DNA of 37,258 nucleotides from Acidobacteriota bacterium (GCA_013287135.1 JABDEK010000036.1:1-37258); one strand, 5' to 3'. Counted from the stretch's first letter, positions 9,550 to 17,754 are shown. Translations and numbers: made by a program. The notes: a model not told the origin generated them from the letters alone.

Positions 9550-10443
9550 CTAAGACTGCGCGCTACTTTGTTTGTGCATTTGCTTCAGGTGATCGATCAG
9601 CGCCCGCTGGCTTCGGGTGGAAAAATGATTTCTTCGCTGCACCAAGCCGACCTTACGGCAAGCATGGTCATCGTCGACGCGGATGAATTTGCATCCTTTG
9701 CGCTTCTCCACAGCCATAGCCGGGACAATGGAAACGCCCATGCCTGCCGACACCATGGCCAAAATGCCGGAGAACTGGCCACTCTCAAATACGATGCTGG
9801 GATCCAGATTGGATCGCTGACAAGCTGAAATCGCATTCTCGCGAAAGCAGTGACCCTCCCTTAACAAGAGGAACGGTTCATTTTTGATTTCGCGGAGCCG
9901 AATGCGCCCGCGTTTAGCAAGACGATGCTTCGCCGGCAACACTACGTAGAGAAACTCCTGAAATAATTCCTCGCAAACGAGTTCTTCTCCACGAACGGGC
10001 AGAGCCAACAACGCCATGTCTATCCGACCGTCGTGCAAGCGCTCCAGGAGAATTGGAGTTATCTCCTCGAAGACGCTGACCTGTACGGTGGGATGCTGGC
10101 GGGCAAAGCTGGTGAGCAACGCGGGAAGGAAATACGGCGCTATGGTGGGAATGGCGCCCACCACAATTTTTCCTTTTTCAGCGCCCGCCATTTCCTGAAT
10201 CTCGGTTCGCGCTTCGCCGATCTGCCGGAGGATGGCTTCTGCTTTCGGCAAAAAAGCCGTTCCAAATTGAGTGAGCTTGGCGTTGCGTGGAAAACGTTCA
10301 AACAGTTTGGCTCCGAGCTCGTCTTCCAGTTTCAGAATCTGTTGCGAGAGAGACGGCTGAGTGACGTGTTCGGATGCGGCCGCGCGCGTGAAATTTCCCG
10401 TGCGTGCGACCGCTCGAAAATAGCGCAGTTGATGAAGTTCCAT
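9550..10443 (-). CDS. oxyR: OxyR-like LysR-family peroxide sensor and regulator
   Basis: A LysR-type regulator of 297 residues. The N-terminal winged helix-turn-helix is MELHQLRYFRAVARTGNFTRAAASEHVTQPSLSQQI, followed by a periplasmic-binding-protein-like sensor domain. The key observation is EGHCFRENAISAC: two cysteines at residues 199 and 208, with the same spacing and the same numbers as the peroxide-sensing disulfide pair of E. coli OxyR (GHC...C, Cys199 and Cys208). That makes OxyR function far more likely than a generic LysR role. The gene is divergent from a thioferritin gene, and the 116-base gap between them contains an OxyR-type binding site. Autoregulation and peroxide induction of the neighbour are inferred. 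Confidence 0.88.
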   Translation of the reverse strand: MELHQLRYFRAVARTGNFTRAAASEHVTQPSLSQQILKLEDELGAKLFERFPRNAKLTQFGTAFLPKAEAILRQIGEARTEIQEMAGAEKGKIVVGAIPTIAPYFLPALLTSFARQHPTVQVSVFEEITPILLERLHDGRIDMALLALPVRGEELVCEELFQEFLYVVLPAKHRLAKRGRIRLREIKNEPFLLLREGHCFRENAISACQRSNLDPSIVFESGQFSGILAMVSAGMGVSIVPAMAVEKRKGCKFIRVDDDHACRKVGLVQRRNHFSTRSQRALIDHLKQMHKQSSAQS

Positions 10444-10476
10444 AATTTTGTCCGTCTGCGTTCCCGATTAACTTCG

Positions 10477-10513
10477 CTACGTTTTCCCTATGAATACCAT
10501 AGTATCTATATAT
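10477..10513. promoter_or_regulatory. Candidate OxyR binding site in the divergent promoter region
   Basis: The E. coli OxyR consensus is four tetramers, ATAG-n7-CTAT-n7-ATAG-n7-CTAT. In this register the sequence gives CTAC (10477), CTAT (10488), ATAG (10499) and ATAT (10510), which is 13 of 16 consensus positions; the middle two tetramers are perfect. The inner part CTATG-n5-CATAG is a perfect inverted repeat. A further tetramer ATGG at 10521 continues the same 11-base periodicity. The site lies between the oxyR-like gene (start 10443) and the thioferritin gene (start 10560), so one bound tetramer could control both. Confidence 0.65.
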
Positions 10514-10559
10514 TAGACCTATGGCTGCGCCGCTCCTAGCATCGTGGCAGGAGGCCTAA

Positions 10560-11171
10560 ATGGCACAAAACGAACCAGTGAAAGCAGGAGACGTAACGCG
10601 GCGCGTCGGTGTGGAAGTAATTCAAGCGCGCGGCGTGGATGTTGAAAAGCTGATCAAAATGCTGGTAGCGAATGCCGCAGCCGAGTTTGCCAGCACCTAC
10701 TATTACTACACCATCCTAAGAATGCATCTGGCAGGTTACGAAGATTACAAGGAAATCTGCGAAGATGCGCGTTTGGAAGACCGGGCGCACTGGGAGCTGA
10801 TCGTCCCCCGGATTTACGAGTTGGGAGGAAATCTTCCTAACGACCTGAAGGAATTTCACGACCAGGCCGGTTGTAAAGCAGCGAAACTACCCGATCCGCC
10901 GACAGCAGTTAACATTCTGACTTTGCTTCTGGAGTCCGAACGTTGCGCAATTCGGAGCTGGAGCGCGGTATGCGATATGACGTTTGGAAAAGATCCCAGA
11001 ACGTATGATATGGCTGCCCGCATTTTGAATGAGGAAATCGAGCACGAAGCCTGGTTCATCGAGTTGCTGGCGCATGAACGCGACGGGAAATCGATTCCCT
11101 CCGGACATTTCCGCCGCGGCGAACCGGGCGAAGCGCCTTACAGCAAGAACCGCGGTTTCTATAATCCATAG
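10560..11171 (+). CDS. Dps-like thioferritin (DPSL), ferritin-like domain
   Basis: A ferritin-like four-helix protein of the DPSL (thioferritin) group, known from archaea such as Sulfolobus and Pyrococcus and from some bacteria. It forms 12-subunit cages that store iron and consume peroxide. The signature runs [16 protein letters not shown] (Glu42 region), [24 protein letters not shown] (Glu73, His77), [13 protein letters not shown], and [14 protein letters not shown] (Glu158/159, His162), giving a complete di-iron site. The group-specific cysteines are present: Cys105 in DQAGCK, and Cys129 and Cys138 in [12 protein letters not shown]. The C-terminal [14 protein letters not shown] is also typical. 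The AGGAGG at 10549-10554 supports ATG 10560. The OxyR-like neighbour and the binding site upstream fit peroxide induction. Confidence 0.92.
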   Translation: MAQNEPVKAGDVTRRVGVEVIQARGVDVEKLIKMLVANAAAEFASTYYYYTILRMHLAGYEDYKEICEDARLEDRAHWELIVPRIYELGGNLPNDLKEFHDQAGCKAAKLPDPPTAVNILTLLLESERCAIRSWSAVCDMTFGKDPRTYDMAARILNEEIEHEAWFIELLAHERDGKSIPSGHFRRGEPGEAPYSKNRGFYNP

Positions 11172-11192
11172 ACTCTTTTTCGGTGAGACAAG

Positions 11193-11232
11193 ATTATCGC
11201 GCGGCGTGATTTTCCTCGCGCCGCGCAATAAT
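11193..11232. other. Strong intergenic hairpin between thioferritin and ferredoxin genes
   Basis: Two 14-base arms (11193-11206 and 11219-11232) pair at 13 of 14 positions around a 12-base loop. The inner eight pairs, GCGCGGCG with CGCCGCGC, are all G-C. There is no T-run after it, so it is not a classic intrinsic terminator. It could stop or attenuate read-through from the thioferritin gene, or stabilise its mRNA 3' end. Confidence 0.6.
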
Positions 11233-11264
11233 CGCAACAAAATCCAAGCAACTTCTCAGGACAG

Positions 11265-11604
11265 GTGAGCCACGTCTTACACCGTCACGCTTGAAACGCC
11301 ACAGGGCGAGAAATCCATCCGCGTGGAACCAAATCAAATCATATGGGACGCCGCCAGCGCTCAAGGCATTGCGTTACCTGCAATCTGCCATCAGGGACGC
11401 TGCTTAACATGCGCAGGACGAATTATCGGCCAAGGGAAAGTAGACAACAGCCGCGCCGATTCTTATTTTCCTGCAGACGCCAAGGCCGGATTCGCGCTGC
11501 TGTGCACAGCAGTGGCATGCAGCGACATACGTATTCGCACAAATCAAGAAGATGAAATGAGAAAACATCGGCTGGCTTTAGGGCTACCTGCACCCTACGC
11601 CTAG
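11265..11604 (+). CDS. [2Fe-2S] plant-type ferredoxin, start codon region irregular
   Basis: A small electron carrier with a plant-type [2Fe-2S] cluster. The cluster loop reads AICHQGRCLTCAG (C-x4-C-x2-C), with the fourth ligand in FALLCTAVACSD. The domain's first strand SYTVTLETPQGEKSIRV is encoded from 11269 onward but has no start codon in its own frame; a stop precedes it at 11266. Removing the single A at 11268 would join GTG 11265 to this frame and give a complete ferredoxin with a ribosome binding site (AGGACAGG). As written, the first legal start is GTG 11323, which would remove the first beta hairpin. Either a base was gained here or a shortened protein is made. It may be linked in function to the iron-storing neighbour. 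Confidence 0.75.
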
Positions 11605-11678
11605 AAACTAGCGAATCACGATTAGCGAGCAGGACTACGTAAATACTACATTTCAAGGTCTCCTACCGCAACAAAGGT

Positions 11679-12101
11679 TTAATCGGGCTTCTTTGAGTCA
11701 GCCCATCGTTCGCCCACGGCCTTTTCTTGAGCGGATATCTCGACCCGCTCGCGTTTCACGTCGAGGCGAATCCTCGCAAAAAAACTCATATAAACGTTGG
11801 CGACCCAAACCAGCGCGAAACCAGCGATTAGATACCCACGCCAATCGGTGAATAACAATTTGAAGCGCGTGACAATCAAGAAAAAGGCTGTGACCCAGTG
11901 GCTGAAGCAGTATTCACATGTAAAGAGGTAGAAAAACTTCCGCCGTAGAAGCGTGCGACATTCTTTGCTGTTTCTTTCGCACCAGTGCCGAGCTTCGCTA
12001 AATACTTCTTCATGTGTGATGGTCCAGGCAACGGACGCGATGGGGATCGCCAGGATGAATAGCCAGAACAATTGTGCCGACAGCGCCATTGCTGCTCCCA
12101 A
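11679..12101 (-). CDS. Small membrane protein of unknown function
   Basis: A 140-residue protein with about three hydrophobic segments: residues 8-28 (AQLFWLFILAIPIASVAWTI), about 55-80 (FFYLFTCEYCFSHWVTAFFLIV) and about 88-108 (YLIAGFALVWVANVYMSFFA), followed by a charged cytoplasmic-looking tail. The CEYCFSHW motif in the second segment resembles the C-x2-C-x-x-W pattern of DUF1360-type membrane proteins, but this is only a resemblance. A second possible start is Met5. No neighbour gives a clear clue, since the gene converges on the ferredoxin and is about 300 bases from the SH3 gene. Confidence 0.65.
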   Translation of the reverse strand: MGAAMALSAQLFWLFILAIPIASVAWTITHEEVFSEARHWCERNSKECRTLLRRKFFYLFTCEYCFSHWVTAFFLIVTRFKLLFTDWRGYLIAGFALVWVANVYMSFFARIRLDVKRERVEISAQEKAVGERWADSKKPD

Positions 12102-12399
12102 ACTATAGATAGATTATGAGTCATCTGCGCGCCGCAAAACTTTGTGAGATTGTGGCACAAGAATAATTACGAGAATCTAAGGACTTCGCTGTATTGCTCG
12201 CGATTGGGATACGGGCACCCTGGTGCACTGAATCGGAGTGTGTGGCCATGTCCGTCATTCTCGCCCCCTGAGCACTGCCGCAGCACAGTTTGGGTTATGC
12301 GACTCATGAAGCAAGGCCCGAACCAGTCGAGACAAAGGGCATTCCTGGGACTGCAGGTCGTTAACTTTTGGTGGGCCACATCGAGAAGGGCGGACGACG
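12102..12399. other. Intergenic region without recognised gene
   Basis: About 298 bases between two minus-strand genes. It should hold the promoter of the small membrane protein and the end of the SH3-protein transcript. The longest open frame here (plus strand, from 12144) runs into the antisense of the SH3 gene and has no recognisable protein content. Confidence 0.5.
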
Positions 12400-13776
12400 C
12401 TAGGACTTTGCGGAATCCCGGAAAGATTCGGGAGGGTCGAGAGACGCCGCCTTCCAGAAGGAGGCCTCCGACATCGATCCGTCCTGGAGGGCTTTCAGGT
12501 CTTCCATCGTAGCGGCGATTTGCCCGCCGTCTGCGGAATCAAAGACGACTACAACTCCGGCTACTTTTTGATCGGACGAGGCCGATTCTTTGTAAGCTTT
12601 GAGCAAAAGATATTTCGCGAACTTTCGTTTCTCGGCAGGACTGGATGAAGCTTCCTGTGCGGGCTCAACCCAAACTACTCTCACTGTTTTTCCTTGCAGC
12701 GGATCCCATTTGCCGCGGAAGGTGTTCGTTTCTTCTCGCGTAACCTTGAAAAGATCGGCATTTGCGGGCGACGCAGCGGCGGCGGCTTTCGTCCCGCCGG
12801 AGCCGCCGTAACTCGAAGGCAATTCTACTTGGGAGCGGCGCATCCAGCCTCGAGACGCGCCGGAAATCTCCACATGTACCCAGGCGCCCTCAAGACCAAT
12901 AATCTGAAACTCGTCTTCTTCATCCGCGGTAAACAAGACTTGAGCGCCTTCTTCCGGCTTCGAGAAGATCGAAACTCCCGGCTTTTTGACGATTATCAAA
13001 TCTACGGGGCGCACCTGATTCTGTTGAATCTGTTCCAGCCCTTTTATATCAGCGCTAATCTGGCGCGCTCTTTCTTCCGCGATTGCGCGGCGAGCTTGAA
13101 TGGACTCCAGACTTTCTCCAACCGGCGCCGCTGTGGGCGGGCTGGCGGTGCGACCGCGTAGCGCCGGGGGAGCGTTCCTGTTTGACGATGATTCGCCAGC
13201 GGCTGACGCGGGTGAATTGTTAGCCGCCGGTTGGGGAGTTGCCGGGGCAGCAGCGGTGGCCGGCGTTTTCGAGCCGGGCGGGCTCGCTGCTGGGGGCGTG
13301 TACAACGGGCCGGCTGGCGGGACGCGAATAGTGGAGCCTGGAGCATGCGGAGAGGCCTTGTGCGCTAAGGCGTCTTCGATGCGGTCGAGCAAGTCGGTCT
13401 CGACGTGGCCGTTGGAAGTGAGTTCACGATAACCGGAGCGCGCCGATTCCGGGTCCGTGTACCAAGCCGTTATTTTCGAGGTCACTTGGACTTTGGCGCC
13501 ACCGTTGGCCGAAGGGAGTACTTGAAGTGTGCAAACGTAGTAGCCGCGTTCGTAACCCTTGAGGGGTTGGTCGCCCACATCGACAAAACCTTCCAGGATG
13601 GGGAGACGTCCGCTGGACGAAGACTTTAGTTCATCGACTACTTGCTGCACATCTGAGAGCGGATTCGAGAAGGTCCGTTCAACAGGTTTCGCCTGCGCAG
13701 AAGCGGCGGCGGTGACTAAGAGGATGGCGAGGAACAACTGCGGGATAAAAATTGCGAATCCGGAAATTTTCTTCAC
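12400..13776 (-). CDS. Exported SH3-domain protein with Pro/Ala-rich linker
   Basis: A 458-residue exported protein. The GTG at 13776 is chosen as start because it overlaps the TGA of the upstream gene (GTGA) and begins a clean signal peptide, MKKISGFAIFIPQLFLAILLVTAAASAQA. An ATG 33 bases upstream is less likely. Residues roughly 30-150 form a globular N-terminal domain, followed by a low-complexity linker rich in Ala, Pro and Ser (about 150-220). Next comes a bacterial SH3-like domain (IIVKKPGVSIFSKPEEGAQVLF...AWVHVEISGASRGWMRRSQVEL) and a C-terminal domain of about 120 residues that I do not recognise. SH3 domains of this type often bind peptidoglycan or proteins in the envelope. It is translationally coupled to another SH3 protein, so the two probably work together. 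Confidence 0.75.
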   Translation of the reverse strand: MKKISGFAIFIPQLFLAILLVTAAASAQAKPVERTFSNPLSDVQQVVDELKSSSSGRLPILEGFVDVGDQPLKGYERGYYVCTLQVLPSANGGAKVQVTSKITAWYTDPESARSGYRELTSNGHVETDLLDRIEDALAHKASPHAPGSTIRVPPAGPLYTPPAASPPGSKTPATAAAPATPQPAANNSPASAAGESSSNRNAPPALRGRTASPPTAAPVGESLESIQARRAIAEERARQISADIKGLEQIQQNQVRPVDLIIVKKPGVSIFSKPEEGAQVLFTADEEDEFQIIGLEGAWVHVEISGASRGWMRRSQVELPSSYGGSGGTKAAAAASPANADLFKVTREETNTFRGKWDPLQGKTVRVVWVEPAQEASSSPAEKRKFAKYLLLKAYKESASSDQKVAGVVVVFDSADGGQIAATMEDLKALQDGSMSEASFWKAASLDPPESFRDSAKS

Positions 13777-14648
13777 GGTAAAGGCTCTACCTGGTCTTGC
13801 CGCAGCCATCCGCGCTGTCCTTGGTCAGTTTCTACGCCGTACCAATACGGCGTGATGATCTCGATGACCACCTCGGTGCCTTCCGTAAGGGATTGGAGTT
13901 TAGCAGCGCGTTGGAACGGAGCGGCTTTGAGTTCGGTATTTGGATTTTTGACTTTCACCTCGACATCGTGGCGGAGTTGATGCGCGCGAGCTTGCAAGTC
14001 TCGCAGGGAAGCTTCCGCTGAGTTCAGACGGGCGAGTTCCTGGTCGCGCACTTTTGCTGCGGCGCGCGCTTCGTCGTCCTTCTGTCTTTGTTTTACAAGT
14101 TCAGCGGTTTGTTGTTCTTCCTTGTGAATCTGAAGCAGGTGCGCATTGATTTCAGCGAATTCGCTGGTTTCCACGGTAGTGTCGGAGGGATGTACCTTGT
14201 GCATTGCGTCTTCAACAAACACCGCGTCAATCTGCAAGTGCGTTCGATTGGCCGAAACGGCTTGGACCACGTAGCGGACGGTGATAGTGCCCATATCGTT
14301 AGGGTTCTTGAAGTGTTTCGGGGAAAGCGCCCCGCGGCGAATCTTGTAGAAAACGTGGCCAGGGCCTTGCCAGGCTCCATAATATGCAGAGGATGTGGCG
14401 GATTCGGCTTCTGTTAGGTTGTCCTCACGGGCATATACCGAGGTGCCGTGAATCATCTGATCTTCAACGACATCCTGGACCGCTCTGATGACATCTTCTT
14501 CTGTCGCTTTTAAATCAATCGCAAACCCTTCCAACTCAGGCGATTTCTGGATGGCAAAAAGCGAAGGATTCGCTTGCGTCATAAGCGGCGCTAAAAGAGC
14601 GAACAAACACAAGACGCGCCAGTAACGGTGTTGTGGCGATTGAGTCAT
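13773..14648 (-). CDS. Exported protein with coiled coil and C-terminal SH3 domain
   Basis: A 291-residue protein starting at ATG 14648, supported by GGAAG upstream and by a signal peptide (MTQSPQHRYWRVLCLFALLAPLMTQANP). The reading frame stays open far upstream, but that part (to 15065) does not look like protein. Residues about 30-180 form a globular domain (FAIDLKATEEDVIRAVQDVV, YGAWQGPGHVFYKIRRGALS, MGTITVRYVVQAVSANRTHL). A charged coiled coil follows at about 185-245 (QQTAELVKQRQKDDEARAAAKVRDQELARLN), and then a C-terminal SH3-like domain ending GWLRQDQVEPLP. The TGA stop overlaps the GTG start of the next gene, which also carries an SH3 domain. The function is unknown and the location is probably periplasmic. 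Confidence 0.72.
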   Translation of the reverse strand: MTQSPQHRYWRVLCLFALLAPLMTQANPSLFAIQKSPELEGFAIDLKATEEDVIRAVQDVVEDQMIHGTSVYAREDNLTEAESATSSAYYGAWQGPGHVFYKIRRGALSPKHFKNPNDMGTITVRYVVQAVSANRTHLQIDAVFVEDAMHKVHPSDTTVETSEFAEINAHLLQIHKEEQQTAELVKQRQKDDEARAAAKVRDQELARLNSAEASLRDLQARAHQLRHDVEVKVKNPNTELKAAPFQRAAKLQSLTEGTEVVIEIITPYWYGVETDQGQRGWLRQDQVEPLP

Positions 14649-15164
14649 TGGATCTTCCAATTTATTTTTCCGTCGGCTTGGCGCAACATCACCACTGCCG
14701 TCGAAATTCCGCGAACGCCCTGGCATCCTATCGCTGTTTCCTCCGTTCCGCGCTATTGTATCTGAAAGTTTGTGCAAATGAGCCGCGACGATTGGACTGG
14801 CTTTCAACGCATAACTTGAATCGGTAGGCGTTCGGGTGAATAGTCCATGGCCCGATGAGGTAAAATTAAGGCAGGAATCACGTGGAATCGCGCGGATAAA
14901 CGAGTGCTGAATCCAGTGGTTGAGCAGGAGATCGTGGCGGATGCCTGACGGCGAAGATAGTTTGCCCGCCTGGACTCTCGAGGACGAAGCGTATCTTCGC
15001 AAGCTTGTAGAGCACGCGACATAGGCGAGTGCGAGCCGGTAGTACCGAAAACGCAACAAACTCAACGAAGTTTAGTTTCCAGGACTCCTGCATATCCGAG
15101 CTGTAACTTTTTCAATATCGTTACAAGGATTTGGGAACGGCTATGTCAAATTCGCCGGAGGATT
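14649..15164. other. Intergenic region with one tiny ORF candidate
   Basis: About 516 bases between the SH3-protein pair and the GGDEF/EAL gene, both on the minus strand. It should hold the promoter of the SH3 pair. On the plus strand, ATG 14941 to the TAG at 15022-15024 encodes a 27-residue peptide (MPDGEDSLPAWTLEDEAYLR plus seven residues). Its composition is protein-like and a GGAG lies upstream, but it may be chance. Nothing else is recognised. Confidence 0.4.
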
Positions 15165-17285
15165 TCATCTCAAAGTGTCGACGAGACTTTTTTCCACTAG
15201 GCCCGCTCTAAGTAGCTCTGCGAATTGCGTCGGCGGTACTGGGCGGCTGAAATAGTATCCCTGAGCCTCCTCGCATTGATGAGCCTTAAGGAAATCCAGC
15301 TCTTGTTGAGTTTCCACGCCTTCGGCAACTACTCTCAGCTTAAGGCTTCGTCCCATGCCGATCATGGCCGTCACGATAGTGGTCTCATCGGGAGTTGTGG
15401 TGATCTGTCGAATGAAAGATTGGTCGATCTTAATGGCGTCGATCGAGAACTTTCGAAGATAGCTCAGACTGGAATAGCCGGTGCCGAAATCATCCACAGC
15501 AAGCTGAATCCCCTTCGCTCGCAAAGCGTTCAGAATGGATTTCGTGGATTCAGCGTGTTTCATGAGCACGCTTTCAGTCAACTCCAGTTCCAGATACCTT
15601 GGATCCAAAAGGGTCTCGTCTAAAATCTTGAAAACACCGTCCAGAAAACGATCGTCTCTGAACTCCATTGCGGAGATATTTACCGCAATAGTAGCCAGGG
15701 GCAGTTTTGCGTCGATCCAGGCCCGCGCTTGCTTGCATGCCTGACGGAGCACCCAATTGCCAATCGGAAGAATCAGCCCGCAGTCTTCTGCAACGGGGAT
15801 AAAACGTGCGGGAGAGATCGGTCCTTGCGTTGGATGGGTCCAACGTAACAAGGCTTCCGCGCCGCTAATCCGGCCGCTCTTAAGATTTATCTTGGGCTGG
15901 TAGTGCACCGAGAATTCATTGCGCTGTAACGCGGTGCGCAAACTTTCTTCTATAGATTGTCGTTCCACGGCGCGAACATTCATCGCCGGTTTAAAGAACT
16001 GATAGCTCTGGCGCCCGTTCTCCTTGGCCTGATACATGGCGGTATCCGCGTTCTTGATCAACGTCTCGGAATCCATACCGTCGTCCGGGTACACGCTTAC
16101 GCCGATACTCGCTGTCACATGCAGATCGTGTACTTCTACCGAGTGAGCCTTCGCCACGGCCTGCAGCATTCTTCTCGCACTGATGGCGGCGTCTTCCGAT
16201 CGTTCCATTTCTGAAAGCAAAACCACAAATTCATCACCGCCCTGCCTGCTTACCGTATCCCCGCCGCGTACGCAATTTACCAGCCGCTTGGAGATGGATT
16301 GAAGAAGTCTGTCACCAACCGCGTGTCCCAATGAGTCATTAATGTGCTTAAAGCCATCCAGGTCTAAGAAGAGGACAGCCACTTTTTTTAGGTGGCGCGG
16401 GGCCGCGGCGATGGCCTGCCGTACGCGGTCGCTGAAGAGCATCCGATTTGGCAACCCCGTCAGAAAGTCGTGTTGTGCCAAATGGGCCATCTGCAATTCC
16501 ATGGCACGCGTCACGCTTACGTCGCGAAAAACGATGACCGCGCCGGTAGCCTTTCCTTCGCGGTCATGGATTGCAGCCACGGAGTCTTCGATTGGAATCT
16601 CAAATCCATCGCGGCGTATGAGGACGCTGTTTGGCGGCAAATGCAGAGATGTTTTTTGCACCATCTCTATTTCCATCGGATTCGAAATCGCCTCCCGGGT
16701 TATAGCGTCCACGATCCGAAGAATTTCGGGCATAGGATGTCCAAGCGCTTCTGATAAGGTCCACCCCGTCATTTTTTCCGCCACAAAATTGAGGAAGCTG
16801 ATATTTCCGGAAATGTCTGTGCAGGCTACCGCGTCGCCGATACTATTGAGCGTGACTTGGGCGCGCTCCTGCTCGACGAATAACTCTTCCTCCATTGCTT
16901 TTCGCTCGACGGCATGGCGCAACGATCGCAAAAGGGAGCGGGCGTCGATTTGACCTTTGACCAGATAATCCTGCGCGCCGTCTTGCAGGGCCTTCGTCGC
17001 GAGCGACTCGTCGTCCAAACTGGTCAGTACTACTAGGGGCGTGCGTGGCGCGGCTTTGCGAGCGCGCCGTACTGCGTCTAGGCCCTGGACATCAGGCAAT
17101 CCCAGGTCGAGCAATATGATGTCGACCTGATTAACCGTCAAATGTTTCTCGGCATCGCTCATACATTCCACATGTGTAAACTCTGTTCTATGCTCGTTTT
17201 GCTCGTTGAACATTTCGCGTATCAGACGCGCATCCCCGGGGTTATCTTCAACTACCAGAAGCATTTTGATCGATTTATCACTCAT
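15165..17285 (-). CDS. Receiver-PAS-GGDEF-EAL cyclic-di-GMP signalling protein
   Basis: A 706-residue cytoplasmic response regulator whose output is cyclic-di-GMP turnover. The order is: receiver domain (residues 8-125, phospho-acceptor Asp60 in LLDLGLPD), PAS domain (about 140-260), GGDEF diguanylate cyclase domain (about 265-430) and EAL phosphodiesterase domain (about 445-695). The active-site GGDEF is at 349-353, and the inhibitory I-site RGGD is at 340-343, exactly five residues before it. The phosphodiesterase keeps EAL (477-479), NISAMEF, ELELTES, DDFGTG (598-603), KIDQSFI and AEGVET. Both activities therefore look intact, and which dominates cannot be told. It overlaps the preceding receiver gene by 8 bases and belongs to a histidine kinase operon. 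Confidence 0.94.
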   Translation of the reverse strand: MSDKSIKMLLVVEDNPGDARLIREMFNEQNEHRTEFTHVECMSDAEKHLTVNQVDIILLDLGLPDVQGLDAVRRARKAAPRTPLVVLTSLDDESLATKALQDGAQDYLVKGQIDARSLLRSLRHAVERKAMEEELFVEQERAQVTLNSIGDAVACTDISGNISFLNFVAEKMTGWTLSEALGHPMPEILRIVDAITREAISNPMEIEMVQKTSLHLPPNSVLIRRDGFEIPIEDSVAAIHDREGKATGAVIVFRDVSVTRAMELQMAHLAQHDFLTGLPNRMLFSDRVRQAIAAAPRHLKKVAVLFLDLDGFKHINDSLGHAVGDRLLQSISKRLVNCVRGGDTVSRQGGDEFVVLLSEMERSEDAAISARRMLQAVAKAHSVEVHDLHVTASIGVSVYPDDGMDSETLIKNADTAMYQAKENGRQSYQFFKPAMNVRAVERQSIEESLRTALQRNEFSVHYQPKINLKSGRISGAEALLRWTHPTQGPISPARFIPVAEDCGLILPIGNWVLRQACKQARAWIDAKLPLATIAVNISAMEFRDDRFLDGVFKILDETLLDPRYLELELTESVLMKHAESTKSILNALRAKGIQLAVDDFGTGYSSLSYLRKFSIDAIKIDQSFIRQITTTPDETTIVTAMIGMGRSLKLRVVAEGVETQQELDFLKAHQCEEAQGYYFSRPVPPTQFAELLRAGLVEKSLVDTLR

Positions 17286-17718
17286 TCGCTTTGCCTCTGG
17301 TCGGCAACTTAACTTTTGTCAGCCAGAAATCGTTAATGCTCCTCACTAGGCTCTCGAACGCATCAAATTGCACGGGCTTGTTAAGATAGCAGTTCGCTTG
17401 TAGTTGATAGCTTTTCACAATGTCGACTTCCGCTTCGGAGGTGGTTAGGATAATCGTGGGGATAGTTTTCAGACTATCATCTCCCTTGACGCAAGCTAGA
17501 ACCTCTCGGCCATCCATCTTGGGGAGGTTTAGATCTAGCAACATAAGATCCGGACGAGGCGCCAGGGTGTGCACACCCTGGCGCCTCAGAAAAATCATGG
17601 CCTCAACGCCATCCGAGGCGATGTGCAAATGGACTGACCTATTGATATCTCGGAAAGCTTCCTGCGTCAGTCGTACATCACCCGGGCTGTCTTCAACTAA
17701 GAGAACCTCTATCGGCAT
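17278..17718 (-). CDS. Single-domain response regulator, Rcp1/CheY type
   Basis: A 146-residue stand-alone receiver of the Rcp1 type, usually partnered with phytochrome-like kinases. Visible features are the acidic pocket LLVEDSPGDVRL, the phospho-acceptor Asp in DLMLLDLNLPKMDGREVL, the conserved Thr in PTIILTTSEAEVD and Lys in CYLNKPVQFDAF. There is no output domain, so it probably shuttles phosphate or binds partners. It lies 36 bases after the histidine kinase, with GAGAAGGAAA as ribosome binding site, and its end overlaps the GGDEF/EAL gene. An unusual 32-base perfect palindrome lies inside the coding region (listed separately). Confidence 0.93.
   Translation of the reverse strand: MPIEVLLVEDSPGDVRLTQEAFRDINRSVHLHIASDGVEAMIFLRRQGVHTLAPRPDLMLLDLNLPKMDGREVLACVKGDDSLKTIPTIILTTSEAEVDIVKSYQLQANCYLNKPVQFDAFESLVRSINDFWLTKVKLPTRGKANE
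17556..17587. repeat. Perfect 32-base palindrome inside a response-regulator gene
   Basis: The two 16-base halves (17556-17571 and 17572-17587) are exact reverse complements, centred on GTGCAC; the outer arms are GAGGCGCCAGGG and CCCTGGCGCCTC. The palindrome lies wholly within coding sequence, over residues LRRQGVHTLAPR of the receiver. The encoded residues fit the family, so the protein is not disturbed. Confidence 0.9.
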
Positions 17719-17754
17719 GCCATTTCCTTCTCAGCTTTTGTAATCTATTCGTTC

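Noticed and set aside
14649-15065. N-terminal extension of the coiled-coil SH3 protein by 139 residues
   Set aside because: The extension lacks protein character and lies before a good start with a ribosome binding site and signal peptide at 14648.
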